The notes beneath the pieces are model-generated. The model had not been told where the DNA came from. It saw only the letters and a program-made list of their open reading frames with translations, and made no database searches. The translations under genes were made by a program, and so were the position numbers. Positions 51,051 to 57,694 of a DNA stretch of 57,694 nt are shown here, piece after piece. Where the stretch lies: contig SZPH01000008.1 in assembly GCA_030263615.1 (NCBI GenBank), positions 1 through 57,694 on the forward strand, read 5' to 3'. The stretch is from Villigracilis sp900696595. Lineage in GTDB: Bacteria; Chloroflexota; Anaerolineae; Anaerolineales; Villigracilaceae. Each line of letters opens with the position of its first letter. Position 1 is the first letter of the stretch.

Positions 51051-51710
51051 TTACGGGATCGGTTCGATCACCCCCACGTTTGCCGGGACGCCCCCGAAAA
51101 GATTAATATCCCGACACGATTCCTTATCCACGCGCAACAGGACGACCTCATTCGAGAGCGCGTCCACCTGAATGACGGTCTCCTTCCGGTACGCCGAATC
51201 CACGGTCAGTTTCAACGTTACCTGATGTTGCGCTGGCAGGTTCGGCACGCACACTTTTTTGTCGGGATGCGCCCTGTCTTCGTCTTTCGCGCGCAACAAC
51301 CCGCAGGCGTTCGGCAGGTCAAGCGTGCCGGTATTCTTCACGATCACATAGGCGTTGGTCACTTCCCCCATCCCGTTGCGGATGTCTATGCTCGTATTAC
51401 ACCCCAATATCTCGACCGCCACCGCCTGGATCGCCGCAAATGTGTCCGTGGCGGCAGGCTGGGCGGCAGTGGACGAAACCGTCGCAGACGGAATCTCGGA
51501 TGCGATGGCTGTCGAAAGATTCGACGTCGCCGCAGGCGTGACCGTCGAGTTGAACGTGGGCGGCGGGATGATCAACGGAGTCGGGGTCACGATGGGAGGC
51601 GTGCCGGTTGGAACGGGGGAAAGCGCGGGAAAAGGCTGGGGCGCAACTCCCCAAACATCGCACGCGCCCAGAAAAAACGCCAGCAGGATGCAAGTCGTTA
51701 CCCGTTTCAT
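51051..51710 (-). CDS. Lipoprotein with Thr/Pro linker, unknown function
   Basis: 219 aa from the ATG at 51710. The signal peptide with lipobox L-G-A-C starts at residue 2; an upstream ATG (51767) adds 19 charged residues and would hide the signal. A low-complexity Pro/Thr linker (about 24-90) leads to a ~110-residue folded domain with four Cys that may be a beta-sandwich for protein or wall interaction. No family is recognised. TATAAT ends 6 nt upstream of the start, suggesting a leaderless message. Divergent from the next lipoprotein. Confidence 0.72.
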   Translation of the reverse strand: MKRVTTCILLAFFLGACDVWGVAPQPFPALSPVPTGTPPIVTPTPLIIPPPTFNSTVTPAATSNLSTAIASEIPSATVSSTAAQPAATDTFAAIQAVAVEILGCNTSIDIRNGMGEVTNAYVIVKNTGTLDLPNACGLLRAKDEDRAHPDKKVCVPNLPAQHQVTLKLTVDSAYRKETVIQVDALSNEVVLLRVDKESCRDINLFGGVPANVGVIEPIP

Positions 51711-51716
51711 GGAACG

Positions 51717-51722
51717 ATTATA
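51717..51722 (-). promoter_or_regulatory. -10 hexamer TATAAT for leaderless lipoprotein gene
   Basis: Minus-strand TATAAT separated by 6 nt (CGTTCC) from the ATG at 51710. No Shine-Dalgarno between. Confidence 0.5.
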
Positions 51723-51798
51723 CCTTTCTCTCCCTGTGGAGTTGCGGTCCCATCGTGAGATTTGCATGGTGGGCGCGCAAGGACAACCTAATTCATAG

Positions 51799-51804
51799 TA
51801 TTAT
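51799..51804 (+). promoter_or_regulatory. -10-like hexamer TATTAT for leaderless lipoprotein gene
   Basis: TATTAT followed by AGCGGA and the ATG at 51811, the same 6-nt spacing as at 51717-51722. No clear -35. Confidence 0.4.
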
Positions 51805-51810
51805 AGCGGA

Positions 51811-52521
51811 ATGAAAATGATGATGCGGCTCGTCTGCGCGATCTCGACCCTGACATTGTTCCTGTCTTCGTGTTCCATGCCGGACTTGCTCCCCGTCACA
51901 AACACGCCCGAACCGAGCGCCACGCCGAGCGTCACCCCTACGCCCGCGGATACGCCCACCAGCACGAATACGCCCAAGCCCACTCCCTCGGCGACTATCG
52001 TGCGCCTGCCCACCTGGGACCCTTCCCAACCGACTTTCACCCCATTCGTCGTCCAGATTATCGTGGACGGCAACACAATCACCCCGCAAGCCACGCCCAC
52101 TTCATCCAGCCCCGGCGCCGGATTCATATCAGTCGAATACGCGCCAAAGAAAATCTATTGGGGCGGTTGCACTCCGAACTCCGTCGCCATCACCGCCGAA
52201 GTCGAAGATCCCGACGAAGTCGCAACCGTTTTCCTTTTCGTCCGCGTCCGCGACATCGAGAAGGAGGATTACACCCCCTGGACGAAGGGACAGGTTATGC
52301 TCGACCGCGGACAGGGCGTTTTCACCCACACCCTGATCGGCTCGGAGATATACGGTCACGACCACTACCTGCGCTCCTGGGTCTATTTTCAACTTGTCGC
52401 AATCAACCTTGAGGGCGAGGAAGTCGGGCGCACCAAAGTCTACGAGAAAGCCTTCGACATGTACCCCTGCCCCTGCCTGACCCCGCTGACCGGATGCCCC
52501 ATCGTAACGCCAAAGCCATGA
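51811..52521 (+). CDS. Lipoprotein with Thr/Pro linker and carbohydrate/ligand-type domain, copy 1
   Basis: 236 aa. Signal peptide with lipobox L-S-S-C, a Thr/Pro/Ser linker (about 30-85), and a ~130-residue C-terminal beta-rich domain with a conserved Cys (W-G-G-C) near 113. It is a tandem paralogue of the next gene: both have a Y-x-x-K-I-Y-W/K start, a G-C-x-P-x-x-V-x-I-T-A core and a V-x-x-x-F-x-R stretch. Function not recognised; the linker suggests a domain held away from the membrane. The stop overlaps the next ATG. Confidence 0.75.
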   Translation: MKMMMRLVCAISTLTLFLSSCSMPDLLPVTNTPEPSATPSVTPTPADTPTSTNTPKPTPSATIVRLPTWDPSQPTFTPFVVQIIVDGNTITPQATPTSSSPGAGFISVEYAPKKIYWGGCTPNSVAITAEVEDPDEVATVFLFVRVRDIEKEDYTPWTKGQVMLDRGQGVFTHTLIGSEIYGHDHYLRSWVYFQLVAINLEGEEVGRTKVYEKAFDMYPCPCLTPLTGCPIVTPKP

Positions 52522-53222
52522 AACGAACATTCCTGCAATTCTTTCTGGGGATCTTCCTCTCCTCCTGCTCATTGGGATTCATCGCCCCCGAACCGACTCA
52601 ACCCCCCTCTGCCACTCCGACAAACACCGCCACGCCTCCCCCCACGCCGACGCCGGTTTTGCCGACCCTGACCTTTACCTTCACCCCAACCTTGATCGGA
52701 TTCAAGACCGCCACGTTCACCCCCGAATTTTCAGCCACGCCGGAGGCTACACAAACCGCCTTCGTCACCGTCACCCTGACCGCGTCGGACACGCCCCAGC
52801 CCCCGGTAAAGATGGAAGGCTTCTATTACGTTACCATCTCGTTGACGGAAATCTACAAAGCAAAGGGATGCGAGCCGTCGGTCGTGCGGATCACCGCCCA
52901 GGCGGCGAATCCCGCCGATGTGGCGCACGTCCTCCTGTTTGCGCGTTTCAAAAGTTTGAAAGCCCCGCGCCTCGGCAAATGGACGAAACTCGATATGATT
53001 TCCGTCGGCGCCGGGACGCACATCTACGATCTTTCATCCGATCATATCCGCGAAGACGCCTATTTCGACGCGGCGTGGATCGAATACCAGATCGTATCCA
53101 CAACTCAAACCGGGCGCGAGATCGGGCGCACAGACATCTTCAAGGAAAGACTAAAAATGCTGGCTTGCGACCCCAATGCGACGCCCGTTGACGTCACGCC
53201 GACCGCCACTCCAACCCCCTGA
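52518..53222 (+). CDS. Lipoprotein with Thr/Pro linker, tandem paralogue
   Basis: 234 aa from the ATG at 52518, which overlaps the previous stop (ATGA); an earlier in-frame start at 52494 would spoil the signal peptide. Lipobox L-S-S-C, a Thr/Pro linker (about 24-105) and a C-terminal domain homologous to that of the preceding protein (A-K-G-C-E-P-S-V-V-R-I-T-A). The stop TGA shares a base with the sirtuin ATG, so the three genes are translationally coupled. Confidence 0.78.
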   Translation: MKRTFLQFFLGIFLSSCSLGFIAPEPTQPPSATPTNTATPPPTPTPVLPTLTFTFTPTLIGFKTATFTPEFSATPEATQTAFVTVTLTASDTPQPPVKMEGFYYVTISLTEIYKAKGCEPSVVRITAQAANPADVAHVLLFARFKSLKAPRLGKWTKLDMISVGAGTHIYDLSSDHIREDAYFDAAWIEYQIVSTTQTGREIGRTDIFKERLKMLACDPNATPVDVTPTATPTP

Positions 53223-53959
53223 TGGACTTTCCACAAAACTTTCTACGTTTCCTCGTCTCCGCCTCTCGTGTTGCGATTCTTACCGGAGCCGGAGTCTCGC
53301 AAGAGAGCGGACTCAAAACCTTCCGCGACGCTCAAACCGGACTTTGGGCGCAATACAAGCCCGAAGACTTAGCCTCGCCCGAAGCCTTTGTCCGCGACCC
53401 CAAACTCGTCTGGGACTGGTACGCCTGGCGGCGCGAAGCCATTAAAGGCGCGCGCCCAAACCCGGGGCATTACGCGCTGGTCGAAATGGAAAAAAGGATT
53501 CCCGAATTCACCCTCATCACCCAAAACGTGGACGGACTGCATCGCTTTGCCGGCAGTCAAAACGTGCTGGAATTGCACGGCAATATCCAGAAAGTGCGCT
53601 GTTCCCAGTGCGGGACTTTCGCCGAAACCTGGGACGACGATTCTGAATCCGTGCCTGCCTGTGAGATTTGCGGCGGAGCGCTTCGTCCTGACGTGGTCTG
53701 GTTCGGCGAATCCCTGCCGCGCGACGGGCTTGAATCTGCCGTGAATGCCTCGCGCTCCTGTCAGGTTTTCTTTTCCATCGGCACGTCGGGCGTCGTTCAA
53801 CCTGCGGCGGCGCTGGCTCATGCCGCGCGGAATAACGGCTCCGTCGTCGTGGAAATTAATGCCGAACCGACCCCATTAACCCCGACGGTTGATTTTGCCT
53901 TTCACGGAAAATCCGGAGTGATCTTGCCGGAACTTGTCCGAGCGGTGTGGAATTCGTAG
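53222..53959 (+). CDS. cobB: Sir2-family NAD-dependent protein deacylase (CobB-like)
   Basis: 245 aa. NAD-binding G-A-G-V-S-Q-E-S-G (22-30), T-Q-N-V-D-G-L-H (100-107), catalytic H119 in E-L-H-G, and zinc cysteines C127, C130, C147, C150. Y67 and R70 form the YxxR pair that marks class III sirtuins able to remove succinyl as well as acetyl groups. It starts one base before the previous stop, an unusual coupling of a cytosolic enzyme to two lipoproteins. It might set the acylation of metabolic enzymes. Confidence 0.93.
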   Translation: MDFPQNFLRFLVSASRVAILTGAGVSQESGLKTFRDAQTGLWAQYKPEDLASPEAFVRDPKLVWDWYAWRREAIKGARPNPGHYALVEMEKRIPEFTLITQNVDGLHRFAGSQNVLELHGNIQKVRCSQCGTFAETWDDDSESVPACEICGGALRPDVVWFGESLPRDGLESAVNASRSCQVFFSIGTSGVVQPAAALAHAARNNGSVVVEINAEPTPLTPTVDFAFHGKSGVILPELVRAVWNS

Positions 53960-53980
53960 GGCGGATTGCCAATCCGCCCT
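53958..53980. terminator. Shared hairpin overlapping both stop codons of convergent genes
   Basis: Arms AGGGCGGATT and AATCCGCCCT (10 bp, perfect) with a GCC loop. The left arm covers the last two bases of the sirtuin TAG and the right arm contains part of the VOC gene's stop. An ATTTTA tract follows. Confidence 0.7.
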
Positions 53981-54383
53981 ATTTTACAACGGCTGCTTGA
54001 TACAACGTGATCTGCATCCCATCCGGGTCTTGCAAGCGGACATTGATATCGCCCCAGGGAGTCTCCACCTGTTCATGGACGAGCGTCGCACCGTTGGCGA
54101 TCATACGCTCCATCGCGGATTGCAGGTCGGGGACTTGCAATGCAAACCGCACCTTTCCGCTGACCCGCCTCCCCGCTTCGAGGTTGTCAACCACCTCCGC
54201 CTGACTTTCGTCGAATATCTCCAGTGTAGCCTTCCCCATCTCCAGCATCAAGCCATTCCCGCCGTCGTTGTTCCAGACGGCGGCAGGTTCGATTCCGAGT
54301 CCGGCGCAATAGAACTTCACCAGCCGTTCGTAATCCTGCGTTGTAACGGCAACCCTGAGTTCAAGAATACTCGAAGTGGACAT
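53979..54383 (-). CDS. VOC-superfamily (glyoxalase/bleomycin-resistance-like) protein
   Basis: 134 aa from the ATG at 54383 with AAGGAG 9 nt upstream; a TTG at 54392 is less likely. Two beta-alpha-beta-beta-beta modules, with E-L-R-V-A-V-T-T-Q-D-Y near the start, and a C-terminal strand V-R-L-Q-D-P-D-G-M-Q-I, typical of VOC proteins. These bind a metal and a small molecule, often a toxic or aromatic compound. Substrate unknown. Convergent with the sirtuin gene. Confidence 0.88.
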   Translation of the reverse strand: MSTSSILELRVAVTTQDYERLVKFYCAGLGIEPAAVWNNDGGNGLMLEMGKATLEIFDESQAEVVDNLEAGRRVSGKVRFALQVPDLQSAMERMIANGATLVHEQVETPWGDINVRLQDPDGMQITLYQAAVVK

Positions 54384-54448
54384 TCTTCCCAACTCCTTTT
54401 TTGAAAACGCGACGCATCTTCAACAGCCAATCACCAATCGCCCGCTTC

Positions 54449-57400
54449 TCACGCCTTCCACTCGCTCAACCGCTCCCCGAGTTCGGCGATGCGTTCGCGC
54501 AGTAACACCGCGACCACGCCGAGGACGAGCAGGACGATGCCGGTGCAACCGATGACGAAGATCGTGCCGACATCCTTCAACGCGCTGTAAACGACGGTGA
54601 CGACTCCCAGCGCGGCGAAGCCAATGGGGAAGAAGGTCAGACTGCGCGAGCGGATGACGATGCCGTAGACCAGTACGATCAGCGACTGGACAAAGAGCAG
54701 GAAAAAATAGGTCAGGGCGCTTTTACCGACCAGTTCGACGTAGGTCGTGCCAAGCAGGGTCAACTGCGAAAACATGCCCATGAGAAACGCGCCTGTTTTG
54801 CTTTCGGCGCGGGTGAGCAGGTAATGCTGGATCAAACCGAAGAGCGCCACGCCGACCGAAAAAAACTGCGGCTCGTCCACGTTCAACTCAAACAGGATGA
54901 TGAAATACGAGAGCAGGTACAGCGCGTTGGCGGGGAACGCCAGCCAGGCGTTTTTCTTTGCGTAGGCTTCCACCGCCCAGAGCGTGGCGGCGACGGCGAC
55001 CGGAATGGACGCATCCAGCCCGCCGAGGATGACCGCCCCGAAGGAGACGATGACCCCCAGTCCAAGCCCGCTGTTGAGCAGGGGCGACTCCCAGCCTTTT
55101 GCGTTTTGAAATTTGCGCAGGATGAATCCCGCTCCGTAATAGAAGGCCGCGACGACGATCACGGGATGAATCCATTGGGTTGCGCCGAATGAGCGGAACA
55201 GGAATGTCGCAAAGAGCGGCAGGGTCAGGGTAAAGGCGTAGAGCAGGTTCGGGTTTTTGTAGAGCAGGCTCACGGTCAGGAAGAGAAGCGCGTACACGCC
55301 GAAGCCGAAGGCCGCCCCCGCATCCGATTCCGTAAAGAGAAAAAAGTAATTGACCAGCGCGGCGAGTCCGCCTGCGGCGCGGATCAGCCACTTGAGCGGG
55401 CGCGGATTCGGGAAGGCGAGATGCGCGAGCAAATCCGCCAGCAGCCAGATCAACGAATAGGCGAGCAGGTGATGCGCGACTCGCTCCACGTCGAAGTCGC
55501 GCAGGATGAGGAAGACGCCCATTGTAAACAGCGTGGGCGCGCCCGGCTCGAACAGACCGTTTTTACGCAGGGACATTTCGGCGATGAAGAGCAAACCGAT
55601 TGCCAGCGCGTACCAGCCGCCGGTTTCCTTCAACCCGATGAGCGCAAAGGTCGAAATGACCGCGCCGAGGATCAACGCGCTGTTGCGGAGCGCGAACGAC
55701 CAGCCTTCTTTGGCGCGGATGGCAAAGCCGACGACGAAGTACAGAAACGCCAGCGCCGTCAACGATGGCAGCCAGACGTCCACGTTGAAATGATCGAGCG
55801 CGAAGAAAATTGCCAGCGGCAGGGTTGCGGCGGGGATGTAAGCCAGCCACGCCTTGCGATATACGAGTGTCACGACGCTGTATGCGAATGTGTATGCGCT
55901 GAAACTTATGGCGGCGGCGCTTGATTCAGCCGCCAGGAGGAGCAGGGCGTTGAAACCCGCAAGAGCCGCGCCGATGATTTGAAGAAACAGGCTCAGGTCG
56001 CGCGGATGACGGTAGGTCAGGCGGTCGAACAGGTCGGTGAAGATCCAGAGCAACGAGTAGGCAAGCAAATGGAAATGGATTTCGTCAACCTTGAACTCTT
56101 TGAGGATGAGAAACGCCCCGGATGTAAATAGGATCGGCGCGCCGATCTCGAACCAGCCATTTTTGCGGATGCGCATTTCCGCGAGGAAGAGGAGGCCCAG
56201 GACGAGGGTATACCATCCGCCGAATCTCGCGTTGAGGAGCAGGGCTGTAAAGGAAACGACGACGCCCAACCCCATTCCGCTGAATCTCAGCATGGACGCC
56301 CAGTTGTTTTTACTGCGGATGAGGAATCCGGCGGCGAAGTAGGCTAACGCCAGCGCCGAGAGGAGCGGAAGCCAGGCATCCAGATTGAACGCGTCGAGGA
56401 AGTACACGACGGCGAGCGCGAGATGGGCGGCTGGCAGGTAGCCCATCCATGCTTTGCGGTAGGCAAGCGCGTAAACCGCAGAGAGCGCGGCGAGGATGAT
56501 GTAGCAGATTGCGTTATTCAAACTTTCGCCGGAGGCGGGCAACCCAAATGAAACGAAAAGCGTAAAGATGACGGCGTAGATGCGGATGGGCAGACGCCAG
56601 GCGAGGTTTGCCCCCCAATCCTTTTTCAGGATTAAATCGGGCAGGAGCAGAAGGAAGACAAGCAGAGTCAGGATGTAGCCGCCGAAGATATCCAGCGATT
56701 TAATGAATCCAAGATCAAAGAACGCGAAGTAGGCGACGATCGCGTTGAACCAAGCCAGCGTCCACAACGGCCAGCGCGGGCGCAGGAGGTGCAGGGCGGC
56801 GAAGACGACTGCAATGCCAAGCGCGATAATCAGACCGAGCCAGGTCTCATGCAGGAATCCGTTCACGCCGCCCAGCGCGAGGCTGGGGAGGGAAGCCAGC
56901 AACAGAGGCAGGCTGTACTCCTTCGCGCGTTCCGTTTTGAAGAGCGGTTCGCTTATAACGGCTATGGTTGCGCCCCACGCGAAAAGCACAATCGCAAAGC
57001 CCAGATTCTCGAACCCCGGCGCCGACGCGAGGAACCACGGCATGGGGATGAGAGTCGCGGCGGCGATCCAGGGAAAGGCGAAGAAGCGATAGATGCGGTT
57101 CGAGAAAACATAGAACAACGCGCCGAACGCCCATGCCCCAAAAGTGAAGAGATATTCAGGTTTCAATCCCGCTGAATTGAATCCATTGATTCCGAAGTCG
57201 CCGAAGGAAACCAGAAAGATTGCAATTTGCAGAACCTGCGCGGCAATGAAGACCGGGAGCGCAAAGATGGACTCTTTCCATTTCTTCAACAGTTGCGTTC
57301 CTGCCAGCCCCGCGAGCGCTGCGAATCCCATCAGGAAAGCGCGGGCGGGGATTTCGGCTTCGAAGACGGAGCCGAGGCTGAACAGGGAGAGCATCAACGA

Positions 57401-57694
57401 ACCGTATGCGGCGATCGAGAAAAAGCGCGACTCATACAGCCAGACGCTTCCGCTCCATATTGCGGCCATCAGCAGGTATATCGCCGCCCAATAGCCGTGA
57501 CTGAATGTGGCGCTGAGGTTCAGCGATTCGCGCAACGTCTCATGCAGGCTGTTGGCGGTGATGGGCAGCAGGAACGAAAACACAATGAAGAGCGCGAAAC
57601 TCGGCTGAGGCAGTCGCTTTTTGATCGCCACGGCAAGCCCGCCGAAGATCAGCGTGCCGACGATCAGGATGGGCAGGCGCAGTGCGGGGACGAC
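54449..57694 (-). CDS. Very large polytopic membrane protein with three tandem 200-residue units (5' end outside window)
   Basis: The frame is open to the right edge: the 21 codons before the GTG at 57631 are also hydrophobic, so the start lies outside. At least 1,081 residues and more than 25 predicted membrane segments. Counted from the GTG, units begin at residues 391, 591 and 791 with Y-R-K-A-W, Y-R-K-A-W and Y-K-N-P-N, an exact 200-residue period; each has a W-L-P or W-I-H-P segment, a G-W-Y-x-L-x-L-G-L-L-F motif and a P-x-L-F-T region (third unit weaker). The family is not recognised. Ends with a charged E-R-L-S-E-W-K-A tail. Confidence 0.8.
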   Translation of the reverse strand, partial: VVPALRLPILIVGTLIFGGLAVAIKKRLPQPSFALFIVFSFLLPITANSLHETLRESLNLSATFSHGYWAAIYLLMAAIWSGSVWLYESRFFSIAAYGSLMLSLFSLGSVFEAEIPARAFLMGFAALAGLAGTQLLKKWKESIFALPVFIAAQVLQIAIFLVSFGDFGINGFNSAGLKPEYLFTFGAWAFGALFYVFSNRIYRFFAFPWIAAATLIPMPWFLASAPGFENLGFAIVLFAWGATIAVISEPLFKTERAKEYSLPLLLASLPSLALGGVNGFLHETWLGLIIALGIAVVFAALHLLRPRWPLWTLAWFNAIVAYFAFFDLGFIKSLDIFGGYILTLLVFLLLLPDLILKKDWGANLAWRLPIRIYAVIFTLFVSFGLPASGESLNNAICYIILAALSAVYALAYRKAWMGYLPAAHLALAVVYFLDAFNLDAWLPLLSALALAYFAAGFLIRSKNNWASMLRFSGMGLGVVVSFTALLLNARFGGWYTLVLGLLFLAEMRIRKNGWFEIGAPILFTSGAFLILKEFKVDEIHFHLLAYSLLWIFTDLFDRLTYRHPRDLSLFLQIIGAALAGFNALLLLAAESSAAAISFSAYTFAYSVVTLVYRKAWLAYIPAATLPLAIFFALDHFNVDVWLPSLTALAFLYFVVGFAIRAKEGWSFALRNSALILGAVISTFALIGLKETGGWYALAIGLLFIAEMSLRKNGLFEPGAPTLFTMGVFLILRDFDVERVAHHLLAYSLIWLLADLLAHLAFPNPRPLKWLIRAAGGLAALVNYFFLFTESDAGAAFGFGVYALLFLTVSLLYKNPNLLYAFTLTLPLFATFLFRSFGATQWIHPVIVVAAFYYGAGFILRKFQNAKGWESPLLNSGLGLGVIVSFGAVILGGLDASIPVAVAATLWAVEAYAKKNAWLAFPANALYLLSYFIILFELNVDEPQFFSVGVALFGLIQHYLLTRAESKTGAFLMGMFSQLTLLGTTYVELVGKSALTYFFLLFVQSLIVLVYGIVIRSRSLTFFPIGFAALGVVTVVYSALKDVGTIFVIGCTGIVLLVLGVVAVLLRERIAELGERLSEWKA

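Noticed and set aside
1..57694. Insertion sequences, prophage or defence system genes
   Set aside because: No transposase, integrase, phage structural gene, restriction, toxin-antitoxin or Cas-type protein was recognised in any frame.

Overview
The window looks like a chromosomal segment of an uncultured Chloroflexota bacterium, most likely class Anaerolineae. This rests on gene style, not on a marker gene: a Tad pilus cluster whose CpaE has an intact receiver domain and no secretin beside it, a fused transaldolase/phosphoglucose isomerase, lipoproteins with Thr-Pro linkers, a high-GC genome by eye, and spacers full of short foldback repeats. No prophage, transposase, CRISPR array or rRNA was found. 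One tRNA (Thr, CGU) is present.

Layout. 1-0.7 kb: C-terminal end of a membrane glycosyltransferase-like protein. 0.9-8.6 kb: LuxR-type response regulator, cytosolic histidine kinase, and the Tad assembly genes cpaB, cpaE, cpaF, tadB and tadC. 8.6-10 kb: comF-like gene and long-form hibernation factor. 10.1-11.4 kb (minus): TlpA-like thioredoxin and an Lgt-like protein. 11.5-17.5 kb: DUF429 protein, then transketolase, RpiB and the Tal-Pgi fusion, which cover most of the non-oxidative pentose phosphate pathway and its link to glycolysis. 17.7-19.2 kb (minus): GH36 alpha-galactosidase.

19.3-42.3 kb: a 23-kb island for polyamine and omega-amino-acid catabolism. It has two Lrp/AsnC regulators, a PotABCD uptake system, a PatA-type putrescine aminotransferase, two PatD-type aminobutyraldehyde dehydrogenases, a GabT-type aminotransferase, three more class III aminotransferases, a CoA-acylating (methyl)malonate-semialdehyde dehydrogenase, two more aldehyde dehydrogenases, and a dehydrogenase of the saccharopine/carboxynorspermidine family. 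A consistent reading is putrescine to 4-aminobutanal to GABA to succinate semialdehyde to succinate, with a parallel C3 branch (3-aminopropanal to beta-alanine to malonate semialdehyde to acetyl-CoA). The enzyme that would split spermidine is not evident.

42.3-57.7 kb: a PAS/GAF histidine kinase, tRNA-Thr, an MshA-like glycosyltransferase, a NYN-domain protein, an Npt-like transporter, a Cache-HAMP protein without an output domain, an ApgM-type phosphoglycerate mutase homologue, three Thr/Pro-linker lipoproteins (two coupled to a sirtuin), a VOC protein, and a very large polytopic membrane protein that runs off the right edge and contains three tandem 200-residue units.

Regulatory texture: several genes have a -10-like hexamer only 6-7 nt before the start codon, which suggests leaderless mRNAs, while others have ordinary Shine-Dalgarno sites. 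Spacers hold heptameric foldback arrays, MITE-like inverted repeats and many perfect short palindromes.
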